From contig CM066920.1 in the NCBI GenBank assembly GCA_033964015.1, positions 8,337,912 to 8,401,911 of the forward strand: a stretch of 64,000 nucleotides of DNA, written 5' to 3'. Below are positions 11,701 to 22,347 of this stretch, piece by piece (position 1 is the first letter of the stretch; each line of letters opens with the position of its first letter). The stretch is from Scolanthus callimorphus (lineage: Eukaryota; Cnidaria; Anthozoa; Actiniaria; Edwardsiidae). The notes under the pieces were generated by a model, which was given only the letters and a program-made list of their open reading frames with translations, was not told the origin of the DNA and did no database searches. A program made the position numbers and the translations under genes.

Positions 11701-14700
11701 CGAGTCGACAGCCATATGAAGTCCGCTCTATTGCTAATCAAATGACAATCAGGTAAAATTCGTAATAAGAAACTCAATTTTCCAGGTGGTAAACCAGTTT
11801 CTGTTTCTGGCAATCGCTGGTTCCGCCCTCAAGAAGCTCAACGAAATGATCGCCGCACCTAAGGAGATCCCAGACTACCTCGCTCGTACCCTCCCAGCCC
11901 AGTCCACGTTCTTTATCTGTTGGATTATGCTGTACGCGTTCCCGATCTATAGTCTTGAGCTTTGTCGACTTGTTCCACTGTTGCTATGGCCCATTAGTAA
12001 ATGCTTTGCAGAGACGCCCAGGGAGAAGAAGGAGACGTGGAGACCACCAAGAGTGTATTACGATAAACTGGTGAGAAAGAACAGAAACCTTTACCCGCTG
12101 AAGGTTAACTTAACCAAATTCACAGTAATAATCAATGACCAACAACCACCGACTAAGACATAGAAAAGTTAGAAAAGTATCGCTTACATAGAAAAGTTTA
12201 TTTTTATATTTAATAGGACTCCTGCTGTCCGATTAAGAAAAAAATGGATGAGAAAATTCAGAGGAACACCAAAATTGACGGCCGAGTGCAATTTGGGGTT
12301 CCGAGAAATTCTAAAATTCTTGAGAATCACGCAATTCCTGGGCACATGTTTCCATGAAGTCTCCAAGTTTAGCCCTAGCTAGTATGATTTAGGCACCGTC
12401 CACACTACGCCGGCTAAATTTGAAAACGGCTAATTTGCCTCGAAAACGGAACAAAAGTTTTCCGTCCACACTACGCCGGCTAAATTTGAAAACGCACAAA
12501 AAAGTCAGCTTAGCGCATGTGCCAAAAGAAAAACGAGAGCCCGCGGTCATAAATTCCTCGCAGCCGTGTGACATGATGTCATCGTTTTCGAAAAGTTCCG
12601 TTTTCGCCGCCGTCCACACTAAAACGCGTAGCCGGCGTTTTCAAATTTAGCCACTTTCGGTAGCGTTTTCGAAAAGATCCGGTTTCGGTGGAAATTTAGC
12701 CGGCGTAGTGTGGACGGAGGGCACAACCGTATAAATATTTAGCCGTTTTCAAATTTAGCCGGCGTAGTGTGGACGGGGCCTTAGCCACGCGAGAAACATT
12801 GTTGCATGCGTCAAATTTTGTAGCCTGGACACAAAAAATGTTTCTTTGCCAGACAAGAACATTTTACTGTTTCCGAGACACGCATGCAACGTTTCCTAGC
12901 TTAGCCACTCGGGGAAACATGCAGGATACAAATGTTACGCGCTGCATTTATCCTCGTTTAGCCAGGGCTTTTAAAACACTATATGTTCCCTCAGTATGCA
13001 GACCATCTACTGGTGTTCATGATCGGTTTATCCTACTCCATCTTGGCTCCTCTCATTACCCCGTTTGTGGTGCTGTATTTTGGTATTGGTTATGTGGTAT
13101 GGACCTACCAGGTGCTGTGTGTGTATATACCTACATACAACTCGGGAGGACAGCTGTGGCCAGTTGTTTTCTCAAGGTAGGACTAATAGCAGGGTGACTC
13201 CTTCACAGCCACAGCGGTTGTCATACTGGCTTATGACAACCATGGCTTAGCCTGCTAGCCGGCTATATCCTGTGAGGGTATTCGGAAATGTTGGTTTTCG
13301 GGTTCCATTATTCCTGCTCCCTTGATTTTTGTGCGCCACAGGAATCCTGAAACCCGAAACAGGAGAACCGGCTACAACAGTCTTATTTGAAGAAAGAAAT
13401 TACAAGTCTCTTCAGCTTGCAAATCGGTGTTACATATTATACCAGCGCGGAAATAGTGCGCATAAACTGTAATCGAGTACCTAAAAAGAGGGTGACAATA
13501 ATAGCAACGCAGGGGAATTTTTCCGTGAATCATTCGACGGTTTCTGCGTGCAAGTTGTCAGGGGGGTGAAGGGGGGGTAGCGATCACGAATCACGGACCG
13601 ATTTTTCGTTATTTCACGGATCACGGAGTTATGAAAACGCTTTTCACGAATCACGGAAGTAAAATTTTAAAAACGATTATGCAAGTTGTGTTTTAAGTTA
13701 ATATAGCGATAAAAGTAGAAAAGCAGAACAGATACGCCAAAACAAGAGGGTGCATACTGAGCGGAGTAAGAGGGTGTCCAAGGGCGCGTTTACTGAAATG
13801 ACGCAGTAAAGGTTAATATTTGATGTACTTAAACACGGAGTTCCGGTATAAAAGGGATAAGACCGCCCACTTTCACGCTTGAATTGGCAATTATAAATTC
13901 ATATTCCAAGAGAATAAAGTCGAGAATGTTCAGTCTCCGGCAAAAGTGCTTTTATAGGACCCCAAACAAGTTGAAATAAAATTCTTTTTGAATAAATAGC
14001 AATATAATTCCTTGTAGAATACTGAATAATTGGTTATTTGATGATTACTAACGTTTTCAGTTCACATTTTAAATTTCGCGGTTCAGAATATTTCGATCCG
14101 TATGAATACTAATTAGTGTTGCTCTCTGCATGAAAAGCTTTTATCTGAGCTAAACCGGTTGTAATAAAAATTATTCTGCAGCAACTGAAAAGGTAATTGT
14201 TTAAAAAGCAAAGAGTTCCTATTTATTTTTTTACAAACTCGCGTTTTGAGTAGAAAATTTGAATTTCGCGCCACAGAGAGGTGTTAACTCTACAACAGCT
14301 GAGTGACAACTGACAATCAAAGGCCCGCTGGCCCGCTCCTTTTATACTGGAACTCCGTGTTTAAGGGACATTTGACATTTGATGGGGACGGTGGCTATTT
14401 TTTTTTTTGGCTCGATATTTTTATTCGTGTCCAGTTTTGCTGCTCGATGTTTTTTTCCCCTAGAACGTGACATTGCTCGATTTTTTTCCTGATATTTCTT
14501 TTGATGGTTTGGGATATCACTTAAACATGTCGCCATCAAAACTACAATTGATCACAATTCAATAAGGTATGATTTCAAGCTCTCATTTCGCGGTAATTGG
14601 TCACTGGATTTAGGATTTTCGCTACTATGAAGATGTATGTTTCTGGATGCGCGCGAAGCGCGCTGCGATTTTGAAAATCAAACTACGCGGTTAATGAAAT

Positions 14701-16529
14701 TCTTATTTCTTGGACACGAAAATCACGCTGAAGAAACGGAGTCACGAAGAAACATAATAGAAATTTTCCAAAATTAAACATAGCCCAGTACGATGTTATA
14801 GTTTCTAAATGCTACACAAAAGTATCCTCTTTATGCGCGTGAAGTGCGCTCCAAATTTTGGACATATAATTTGAAAGAATGGGAAACGTCCAGGAGTAAA
14901 TGGGAACTTGGTGTTTAACAATTGCGCTTCCTGACATTTGCTAAACCTTATTTACTGTTTGCTGATAGTAAATTTACTCAATTTTAAAAATACATTTTAA
15001 TGTTGTATGGCGAGCGCGAGCCGACCAAAAAAACAATCTATTTATAAGGACGTCAGGTTCCGTAAAAAGGAGTCAGGAGAGAATGAGCCTGCTCGATATT
15101 GGTCCAAATGGTCCGTCTCTAATGACTAGCTTTCGCGTTTCACGAATCTCTAGGTCTGTAATCACGAGTCACGTAAGAGAAATTCGTAAATCACGAGTCA
15201 CGAGGGCATGAGATTTCACGGATCACGGCAGTAATTTTCCTGTTTTCACGAATCACGGAGCAAATTTGGGGTGATTCACGGATCACGGAGAACCCCTTCA
15301 CCACCCTGAGTTGTGTTTTCTGGGGAACTTCACGCGAGATGCCAGTAGTATAGTAGGGACCGAATTAGCCCTTTTTTGTGGCGGAATACTAATTTTGTAG
15401 CATATATCCACTTATTATAGGAAACATGATACCCTACATTCTCAACATTGTGGATGTGACTCTGACGTGGCCTTTGACCTCCCGCTCAACATTCCGGTCG
15501 TGACTGTGGCGTGACCTTTGACCTCCGCTACATAATATATATTCCACCACAAAAAGGTCTAATTCGGTCCCTACTATACTACTGATGCCCGAAAGGGGTA
15601 AAGTTTTGTAGGCTGTCCAGGAACCCTATAAATTCTAGGGGAAGGGGGTGTTGACGACCTCTGTAAATTCCAGGGGAAGGGGGTCTTCAAATGGTAGGGT
15701 CCCCGACCCCTGGGTGTCGAAAAAATGCGACCAGCCATTGCTTTGATAGCAACCCGTTTTCCACTTTTCAGGATAATCGCCAGCCTGGTCATCTTCCATC
15801 TCCTGATGATTGGGATCTTCGGTCTCAAGGAGAACTACGCTACCACTTTGCTCGTCCTACCGCTACCCGCCATCACTATCGCCTTCTACTTTTCCATGCA
15901 GCAGTACTACCACCGGGCATCCGCCTACCTCTCACAGGAGATGGGGAGCTCCCTACCGGAGGGAAGCCCCAGAGTGCTACAGGTAACTAAACCTAGTCAT
16001 TTTCACAGAGGAGGCCTATGCGTTCCTCAACGTTTTACATGCAATTTTTGCAAACTCTAGAAAAACTCCTGATGCATTGGCCTTGCTTGGTTTTCATTTA
16101 AGCCAATATTCCCGAAGAATTCTAGTACCGACTGCACACAGGTCTTTCCGGGTTGCTGCATAATAAAACAATTATTAAATTCAATATTCGCATGGTAGTA
16201 AGATTTGGGAAGGCATCGGGCTAACGTCTTAGCCGGAGTACGGTGCATGCTTCATGGTTACACGTATCAACGTCAACTGACACAGACGTATCTGCCTCTC
16301 TGAAACTATTTCAGTGTGAATTCTATCTCATGTTTCGCTCATACAGAAAGCGGCGCAGAGCTATGTTGCCAACCACAGCCTCCCTCCTCTGCAAGGACTG
16401 AGCACAGATCACACGAGCACAGAAGACTTGCTGGAATACGAGGAGATCCAACAACCGAACGAACGAACTCGATTACTCTCATCTCCTCTCCTTAACGAGG
16501 ACGAACGCGTGGACTTAGTCGTACTGTGA
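5163..16529 (+). CDS. TMEM63: TMEM63/CSC1-like mechanosensitive cation channel, copy A (12 coding exons)
   Basis: The translation matches the OSCA/TMEM63 (CSC1-like, DUF221) family of stretch- and osmosensitive cation channels of the plasma and endolysosomal membranes. Coding exons are 5163-5771, 6712-6765, 7057-7149, 7330-7427, 7931-8133, 8455-8585, 10115-10203, 10806-10892, 11786-12070, 12995-13176, 15772-15982 and 16347-16529, all with GT-AG borders. The expected product is about 741 residues, slightly short of the usual ~750-800. Order: extracellular N-terminus with NxT sequons (N3, N12), TM0 about 25-47, TM1 about 104-126, TM2 about 152-172, a cytosolic loop (exons 2-5), then the channel TM bundle (exons 6-11) and an acidic C-tail. 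I chose the ATG at 5163 for its context (AAAATGG) and because TM0 follows. Exon 4 is 98 nt and lacks one base near 7351, which breaks the frame; copy B supports the intended frame. It is either a sequencing error or an inactivating lesion. Family assignment is firm; channel activity is family knowledge. Confidence 0.93.
5830..6005. mobile_element. GGGGCATAGCCAGG inverted-repeat element with a long G run
   Basis: GGGGCATAGCCAGG and CCAGGCTATGCCC enclose 176 bp including a G run of about 30. It begins 60 bp into intron 1 of TMEM63 copy A. Relatives lie near 8192-8235 and 10326-10490. Confidence 0.7.
6712..6765 (+). CDS. TMEM63: TMEM63 copy A exon 2
   Basis: This 18-codon exon follows CTTATAG and ends CAG|GTTAG. 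It ends in FPGQ, as does copy B exon 2, which has the same length. Confidence 0.85.
7057..7149 (+). CDS. TMEM63: TMEM63 copy A exon 3
   Basis: 31 codons, phase 0 at both ends. It encodes the conserved cytosolic segment W-K-K-L-x-K-x-H-D-K-x-V-L-x-L-E-K-A and is the same length as in copy B. Confidence 0.9.
7330..7427 (+). CDS. TMEM63: TMEM63 copy A exon 4, frameshifted
   Basis: The first part reads YKLDKME in the frame set by exon 3. The rest reads RPMHVLHCCGMEEVDSI in the frame required by exon 5, so one base is missing near 7351 (98 nt instead of 99). Copy B exon 4 carries the matching REEVDSI in frame. Confidence 0.8.
7931..8133 (+). CDS. TMEM63: TMEM63 copy A exon 5
   Basis: 203 nt, phase 0 in and phase 2 out (AG|GTATG). 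It encodes the end of the cytosolic domain with the family motif AFVIFKSLKIA and a downstream DVIWSNL. Copy B exon 5 is also 203 nt. Confidence 0.92.
8455..8585 (+). CDS. TMEM63: TMEM63 copy A exon 6 (TM3)
   Basis: 131 nt after TTCCAG. It encodes the membrane helix FFLVFFWTIPTGIVSSLIAL; the P-T-G turn is typical of the family pore domain. Confidence 0.93.
8818..9335. mobile_element. AGGGAGTGGTCATTATTTA-family inverted-repeat element
   Basis: Begins TAGGGAGTGGTCATTATTTA and ends AAATAACGACCGTTCCCTTA, with G runs just inside the left end. Intron 6 of TMEM63 copy A. Confidence 0.7.
10115..10203 (+). CDS. TMEM63: TMEM63 copy A exon 7 (TM4)
   Basis: 89 nt between CTTTTTCAG and GTAAGT. It encodes IQGFLSSVVLWLFYLVLPW and has the same length as copy B exon 7. 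Confidence 0.93.
10806..10892 (+). CDS. TMEM63: TMEM63 copy A exon 8
   Basis: 29 codons, phase 0. It encodes the intracellular linker RFLTELEGIRSRSEKDQ and the start of a helix (GRLFIFK). Confidence 0.9.
11786..12070 (+). CDS. TMEM63: TMEM63 copy A exon 9 (TM5-TM6)
   Basis: 95 codons after TTTCCAG. The motifs VNQFLFLAIAGSAL, ARTLPAQSTFFI and TPREKKETW are conserved with copy B and with the family. Confidence 0.95.
12390..12784. mobile_element. GTCCACACTACGCCGGC inverted-repeat element
   Basis: Terminal inverted repeats of over 40 bp (GTCCACACTACGCCGGCTAA, AAATTTGAAAACGGCTAA). Further internal copies of the repeat lie at about 12469 and 12700. Intron 9 of TMEM63 copy A. Confidence 0.85.
12995..13176 (+). 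CDS. TMEM63: TMEM63 copy A exon 10 (TM7-TM8)
   Basis: 182 nt after CCCTCAG. It encodes SYSILAPLITPFVVLYFGIG and NSGGQLWPVVFSR. It differs from copy B exon 10 at only one base, the second position. Confidence 0.96.
13559..15308. mobile_element. CAGGGGGGTGAAGGGG element with TCACGAATCACGG subterminal repeats
   Basis: Imperfect terminal inverted repeats (CAGGGGGGTGAAGGGG and CCCCTTCACCACCCTG) enclose 1.75 kb. CACGAATCACGG, CACGGATCACGG and relatives occur three or more times at each end. Intron 10 of TMEM63 copy A. Another element is nested at 13829-14364. Confidence 0.75.
13829..14364. mobile_element. TTAAACACGGAGTTCCGG element nested in 13559-15308
   Basis: Terminal inverted repeats of ~27 bp (TTAAACACGGAGTTCCGGTA with AAAAGG inside), two differences. 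Confidence 0.8.
15344..15583. mobile_element. AGTAGTATAGTAGGGACCG element with 6 bp flanking repeat
   Basis: 240 bp with ~35 bp inverted ends (AGTAGTATAGTAGGGACCGA). GATGCC flanks both sides, a likely target duplication. Intron 10 of TMEM63 copy A. Confidence 0.8.
15772..15982 (+). CDS. TMEM63: TMEM63 copy A exon 11 (TM9-TM10)
   Basis: 211 nt after CTTTTCAG, ending CAG|GTAAC. Two hydrophobic helices (SLVIFHLLMIGIFGL and TLLVLPLPAITIAFYF) are followed by a cytosolic start. Confidence 0.94.
16347..16529 (+). CDS. TMEM63: TMEM63 copy A exon 12 (C-tail and stop)
   Basis: 60 codons plus TGA at 16527-16529. It encodes an acidic, Ser/Thr-rich cytosolic tail. Sequence similarity to copy B is low, as expected for this region; the KAA start corresponds to EAA in copy B. 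Confidence 0.85.
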   Translation, partial: KAAQSYVANHSLPPLQGLSTDHTSTEDLLEYEEIQQPNERTRLLSSPLLNEDERVDLVVL

Positions 16530-16554
16530 GTGTCCAAACATTGCCTGAGACACT

Positions 16555-16758
16555 AAGACCTCGTTCACACGAGACCGGTACAAGTCTGGTACAGTACCGT
16601 CGCGCGTTCACACAGGCTAGGCATGCTTTTTGGGACCTGGTCCCGTGTGAACACTGTTGCAAAACGTGCCAGAATTGTACCGGTACAGTATGAGCAAGTG
16701 GTACCGTACTAGAATTGTACCGGTCCGGGTTTGTACACGTCTCGTGTGAACGGGGTCT
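16555..16758. mobile_element. AGACCTCGTTCACACGAGAC inverted-repeat element in the presumed 3' UTR of TMEM63 copy A
   Basis: Ends AGACCTCGTTCACACGAGAC and TCTCGTGTGAACGGGGTCT are inverted; GTACCGGTACA-like motifs fill the middle. It starts 26 bp after the channel stop codon, so a transcript would carry it and could fold back. Confidence 0.75.
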
Positions 16759-16977
16759 GAGAAGGCAGTGTCACATGGCAAACGATGATGATTAACGATT
16801 AACAATCGCATTTAGGAACTAGACAAGTTGTTTCCTTGTACGTTAAAGGAAACGGTAGATCTGCTTTGTGGTGTTTGATACGACCTGAGGACAAAGTTTA
16901 CTAAACAAAAGTGTTGACGAAATAGTGTAGAACGCGTTTGACTTCAGTGGCTCTGCTAGCGCTGAGCTTGCGCAAAT

Positions 16978-17119
16978 TAGAGCAGATTTGGAATGGCTGT
17001 AAAAAGTACCACGGCACGGAACCTAGCCTGCTGTAGATACGGAATGAAATCGCGTTTCGCGGCACGGTCACGGCACAACCATGTCGCGCGCACAGTCATA
17101 CGAAATCTGCTCTGTTCTA
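16978..17119. mobile_element. TAGAGCAGATTT inverted-repeat element rich in GGCACGG
   Basis: Ends TTAGAGCAGATTTG and CGAAATCTGCTC are inverted. The interior (CTGCTGTAGATACGGAATGA, CGGCACGGTCACGG) recurs at 48830-49008. Confidence 0.65.
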
Positions 17120-17602
17120 GCGCTGGTGCAGCCGAAAGTGCTTTTGACGGGCGACGGCCTTAATCATATGGCCATGTAAGATCGGTTTACTGCCCTATTA
17201 TATCGTTTTGATTTGAGGCTTAGTTTAGTTTATATTGACTGACAGACGGCGGAAGCCATTCCACAACAAGTTGGCGTTTTGTCCCATTCTGATTGGCTAG
17301 AATTTGTTGATCGCTACATGAGCCATTTGCGCTCTTCTAGTGCTGTAGACATCTTTAGCAAGAATTGCAAATAGGTAGCAAAAGAATGCTATAGGGTTAA
17401 GTTGCCCTCTAGGGGAAGGACGATTAGTAGAAATACAATATATAGGCCTAGATGTACGACTTTGACAAGGCACGAAAACGCAGTACAGTCACGGCACGGC
17501 ACGGGGCCTTGCTTCTCGTAACATTCAGCCAATGACATTGCGCGAAATTACTGATCAACCAATCAGAATGCTTAGACACGGCATGGTGCAATACCATTGG
17601 CT

Positions 17603-17765
17603 GATTGCATTTTTAAACCGCACCGGGGGGTTTAAGACATACGGAAAATTTTCCAAGGGGGTGTATTCCGGGGTAGGCGGTCTGTTTCACGAGTGGAAAT
17701 TCCAGGGAAGGGGGTCTTTTTAAAGGAGGTCCCCAATCCCCCCGATGCGGTTTAAAAATGCAATC
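17603..17765. mobile_element. GATTGCATTTTTAAACCGCA inverted-repeat element
   Basis: Ends GATTGCATTTTTAAACCGCA and TGCGGTTTAAAAATGCAATC are inverted, followed inside by G/C runs. A shorter relative lies at 36122-36192. Confidence 0.8.
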
Positions 17766-17983
17766 GACCATTGACGATGCGGTCGTCACAGCACGGAAAG
17801 CGCCGTAACTTTTTTCACAGTCATACGAACTTTGTTCTAATTGATTCCTTTATTGTTCAGGAGGGACAAATCGCTGCAGTTTAGGTTTCAAGTCGGAGGT
17901 TACGAAAATTTATTTGTTTATGCGACCGTCATGAATTTAATAGCAAAAGTCTATATAGACTGCTGGCAGCTCCTACTTTGGCG

Positions 17984-18178
17984 TGTCCCCAGAGAAGCGC
18001 GCGAACCCCGTCCCCAGAGAAACGCGCGAACCCCGTCCCCAGAGAAACGCGCGAACCCCGTCCCCAGAAAAACGCGCGAACCCCGTCCCCAGAGAAGCGC
18101 GCGAACCCCGTCCCCAGAGAAGCGCGCGAACCCCGTCCCCAGAGATTCGCGCGAACCCCGTCCCCAGAGAAGCGCGCG
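17984..18178. repeat. 25 bp minisatellite, eight units
   Basis: Unit GTCCCCAGAGAAGCGCGCGA plus ACCCC. Because 25 is not a multiple of 3, the frame shifts each unit, yet no stop arises, giving Arg/Pro-rich open frames on both strands. About 1.5 kb after the TMEM63 copy A stop. Confidence 0.95.
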
Positions 18179-18751
18179 CCTAAATGAGTTATCATATGGA
18201 TGGTTTATCCCTCCCAAAGAAATCGGGGAAAACCAATTAGAAAAATATGCGCTTGTTTTGGAAGCAAGTGCGTGTACTGTCACTTTCAAAATGGATCACT
18301 GTAGTATAATAATAAATATAATAAGTATATTATAGAAATATAATAGGTCAAGAGTGGATAATCCACTCTTGAATAGGTATATTGTAGATTGTAGAAAAAA
18401 GAAAATACACAATAAAGGAAATAGCTGTATACACAACGCTTTTAGTGTGATTGTTATTAAGGGCATTGTTCACAGAGTGTGAACTGTTATCAACATTGTC
18501 ATTCTAATGCTAATGTGCCAACCGTAGATTGACTAGCGCCGCCCTTTGTTCTGTGACCAATCGATCTCTTGTTGGCACATCTTAGGGGCCGACCATTTGA
18601 CTTTTGAGGGGAGGGGTAGATGTTTTTTTGCAAGACTTTTTTTTATATTTCTCTATTTATTTCGTAAAATTAGTTGAGGATTATAACAAATATGCTGTGC
18701 AGGATATTTTTTTTCAAAGTCGTCCACCCCCCACAAGACGTAAAGCGCCAT

Positions 18752-18914
18752 TGGACGATTCCAGCTATAAGGGCGCTCATTTTTATTCAGAAATGCCCAA
18801 GCTATGTCTTACAACTACGAAAATGCAACGCACGCTTTTTTAACAGTTTGTTCGACAAATGTCCCACATCTACCGGCATGCAGCGCGCGCATACGTTATA
18901 GCTGGAATAGTCCA
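18752..18914. mobile_element. TGGACGATTCCAGC-family palindromic element
   Basis: Ends TGGACGATTCCAGCTATAAG and CTTATAGC-like complement TTATAGCTGGAATAGTCCA. The 163 bp interior contains GCAACGCACG and GCAGCGCGCG. Confidence 0.75.
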
Positions 18915-18925
18915 CGTGTATACTA

Positions 18926-19200
18926 TATTCTCGTACCCAGAGCTTCCCGGCTCGTCACCTCGCGGGGGAGGCTCTGGTGACATCCGCCGACGCATGCGTA
19001 AAATAAAATGGTGGCTTTATGCCTCATAATTACTTTTAGAGCGTTCGAGGCATAGGTTGAAAAGACGACAAGGAAACGAATGCCAGTGTTATTTTGACAG
19101 ATACAGTTTTATAAAGCTACTTTTATGTACGCATGCGCACCATTTCAGCCAATCAGTGAAGGTTCAAATGGTGTCACCAGAGCCTCCCCTGCGAGCGCGC
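18926..19200. mobile_element. CATTCTCG-family element, right end decayed
   Basis: The left terminus has TCGTACCCAGAGCTTCCCGG; the right side retains GTCACCAGAGCCTCCCC but not the outer end. Confidence 0.6.
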
Positions 19201-19972
19201 GGAGCATGACGGTAATTCTCTCGTCTTTTCAAATGGCGGCGTGGCTCATCGATCAAACCACCGATTACAAACCCTAGAAGGTTAATACTGGTTATGGGTA
19301 AGTTGTATAGGCTTTAAGTAATCAAACTTCATTCGACTGGCTATTATTCGTGTGTTTAATCAGGCCGGTTTAGCTAATACTCGCTTTATTTGATGTTTAG
19401 TGTTGACTCATAAACTCGACGAACTCGCTTTACAGAGGCCTTCCCTGCTAGCAGAGGCTAGTTATTATATCTTTAATAGTCTTTTAATATATAAACTACA
19501 GTGTTTTATCAGGATTTCGACCACTGAGATATATTGTAATTCACAAGTTTGAAAAATTACAATAATTTATAATCCCGGCCTATATCGAAGTTTCGGTAAT
19601 CGAACGTAATCAAACTCACCCAAAAAACATTACTTTAGCCTCTCTGTGGACTCGTCCAGTCATCGTGAACTGGTGACTGGACGAAAGCAAGGCGAAAGAT
19701 GAAAGCTTCGAGAGTCACAAAACTCGCTCAAAAACAATGTGAACACTTTTAATCAACAAACAAAAATTGTTGCCTGTCCTGTGACTAGTGCCCCTGTCAG
19801 AGTTTTCACGTCCTGAAGCATTTCTGACTTGCCCAGGAGGAGTGGACAACCGCTAAGGTCGAGCACTCGATTTATACCCCTACCATGGAGGGCTTTCCTT
19901 TACGGTCTACTGCTCTGAAAATCCTGCTTGTCTGCTGTACACATACTTTTTTACATCCCCATTTGCATTTAA

Positions 19973-20094
19973 TGGGCAATTCCAGAAAATATATGTACCC
20001 CCACCACGGGCGGCACTAGTTTTTGACCCCCTCCCATTCAGAATTTCCAAATGCCGCCCGTCCCCGGGGTACATATATTTTCTGGAATTGCCCA
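19973..20094. mobile_element. TGGGCAATTCCAG element with perfect 29 bp inverted repeats
   Basis: Arms 19973-20001 and 20066-20094 are exact complements (TGGGCAATTCCAGAAAATAT and nine more). A relative lies at 35726-35972. Confidence 0.9.
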
Positions 20095-20202
20095 ATGCTA
20101 TATTCTGTGCCTAAAAAGGATGTTCACACATTCAGATGCCACTCTGGTGATGCCTATGATTAACAATAATGACATTGTTCCTATTTATTGTTTCCATTGC
20201 AG

Positions 20203-20659
20203 GTTGAAGTTGGAAGACAGTATACCTTCATCTAGCAATTACAGTATGTGTGCAGCACTTTGTAAAACTTTTGTGGGACAGATTTCAGATGAGTGTGGGA
20301 AATTAAAACCAAAATCACAGTCATACTCAATGAAAAGTGAGAGATTCAACTGCAAATCAGAAGACAAAGTAATTACGACTTGCATATCACTTAAAAGTCA
20401 TAAGAATATGTTATTTTGCACCAAACTCTTGACTACAGCCGCCGTGGAAGTCTAATTTTTCAGAGATTTGTTGTCAGCTTTTTCCAATGCAAAGGTGATT
20501 AGTGTTGCAATGACAGATTCAAAAGGAAACAGTGATGATTTCAGTGACATACCCGGTACTAAGCAAGTACTGTTTGGTTTTGGTTCATACCTTCATACCT
20601 GTCTGCAAGGGAGGCTAATCAGGGATGGAGGAACAGTTTTCAAAGTGGGGGCGCATTAG
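20203..20659 (+). pseudogene. Unrecognised exon-like frame with one in-frame stop
   Basis: A pyrimidine-rich acceptor (TTTCCATTGCAG) at 20202 opens a frame that stays open to 20659 except for a single TAA at 20453-20455. Segments on both sides look protein-like (MCAALCKTFVGQISDECGK before, and DDFSDIPGTKQVLFGFGSY after). A short leader with a strong donor (GGGTAAGTTG, about 19297) lies upstream of a transposon and could be its 5' exon. I cannot assign a family; a decayed gene or a recoded stop are both possible. Confidence 0.3.
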
Positions 20660-21153
20660 TAAATTGCATGGGCAGAGTTTAGTAAAAATGGATGAAAACT
20701 TGACAAAATGTGGTTAAAGCCCCACCATCCCTGCTAATACCTGCTAATGAAGGCATAGAGAGAACATTCCAATTACTTGCCCAATATGAAGCCTGACTGT
20801 AATACAGTATTTTTATTGTGACACTCATCTAAAATCTGCTCCATAAAAGGTTGTTTGTTGTTTGTGCCTTTAAAGAAGGCCTTCCACCATCATGCAACAC
20901 GGCTGTGGTAAACAAACAAAATGTAAGGCATTCGAGGAACATTCACAATGGCAGTCAACACGTGCAGCATGAATTATGTCTAAATTTGCCAAAAAGATGA
21001 CTCACAAAGTGGCTCGGAAGTATTTTTGTATCATTAGAAAATCGATATAACTGCTGTGTGCATGATGGTCGATAGACATTCTTTAATTATTCTTACAGCC
21101 AAAGATGCTCAAGTGTCCCCCTCTAGAGCGCAATAATGAGTTGATTCTTGGAG

Positions 21154-21219
21154 TAGTATCTTATCCTCACTGCATACCTATTACCCCGTCACGGGAATTA
21201 AGTTATGGGAGGTGATCGC
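21154..21219 (-). repeat. Repeat B2, 3' end of the retroelement
   Basis: 66 bp identical to B1. It begins an imperfect palindrome at 21169-21251 (outer arms CTCACTGCATACCTATTACC and GGTAATAGGCATGCGGTGAG). Confidence 0.72.
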
Positions 21220-21290
21220 GACTGCCGGGTAATAGGCATGCGGTGAGCATGCGAGGCGTTTTGTCGACCACCACCAGGGGAGGTGGGTGG

Positions 21291-21479
21291 GTGAACTTCA
21301 CGGCTTTGCTGACTCCCCGGCGGCAGCTTCTTGCGAACCGAACTCAGGGAAATGGGTGACTGATTGTGAAACCACGCTGCCAAACATGTTGCCTACAACG
21401 CGCAGACTCCCAAGACTCCATATTTGGGTTGTTGTTCAAATTCTTTCGTGGCGTGGCAATAATGTATGCAGTGAGAATA
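21291..21479 (-). repeat. Repeat A2 of the retroelement
   Basis: 189 bp copy of A1 in the same orientation, sandwiched between B1 and B2. Confidence 0.75.
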
Positions 21480-21543
21480 GTATCTTATCCTCACTGCATA
21501 CCTATTACCCCGTCACGGGAATTAAGTTATGGGAGGTGATCGC
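21478..21543 (-). repeat. Repeat B1 of the retroelement
   Basis: 66 bp identical to 21154-21219, directly adjoining A2. Confidence 0.75.
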
Positions 21544-21898
21544 TCCTGCCGCGTAACACGTCATTTGCTATGTTTGCAAGCTTAAGCCCTATTGTCCGCA
21601 CTACGGGTGCGCGTGAACCAAATAAAGAGCACATCTCTCCCATCACTCAGAATTCCTAATCTTTAAGAGTTGGTTAAACTTTATAAACTTTTACTGTTCA
21701 CTTTTGTGTTAATCTCTGAGATGCGAACTGCAACGCGTGCAGTTTAAATACAGCTTTGGTTGTTATATAATACACGTGTGGATTTCCTAATTGTCGGGAT
21801 CATAGAGCAGCTTGACTATTCTCCAGAGATCGCTAGCTTACTAATAGGCATATAATATACGTTGCCACTTCCGCGCGTACATGATTGAAGGACACTCT

Positions 21899-22347
21899 CA
21901 TGAGGGGGAGGTATAAACAACTGGCCCACACGTCGGTCTGTATAGAGCGAGACCGGCACTCCCATGATCGAACCGCATTAGACACAGCCAACCCGAGCTT
22001 ATAGAAAGGCACATGAGAGGGCGGTATAAACAACTGGCCCACACGTCGGTCTGTATAGAGCGAGACCGGCACTCCCATGATCGAACCGGATTAGACACAG
22101 CCAACCCGAGCTTATAGAAAGGTACATGAGAGGGAGGTATAAACAACTGGCCCACACGTCGGTCTGTATAGAGCGAGACCGGCACTCCCATGATCGAACC
22201 GCATTAGACACAGCCAACCCGAGCTAGAAAGGTACATGAGAGGGAGGTATAAACAACTAGCCAACACGTCGGTCTGTATAGAGCGAGACCGGCACTCTCA
22301 TGATCGAATCGCATTAGACACAGCCAACCCGAGCTTATAGAAAGGCA
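21899..22347. repeat. 113 bp tandem repeat, four copies
   Basis: Units begin with CATGAG at 21899, 22012, 22125 and 22235, with a broken fifth at 22348. Each holds GGTATAAACAACTGGCCCAC and a run of conserved sequence to AGAAAGG. The third unit is 3 bp shorter. Confidence 0.9.

Noticed and set aside
17841..18335. 164-codon Arg/Pro-rich frame
   Set aside because: Most of it is the 25 bp minisatellite; the opposite strand is open as well.
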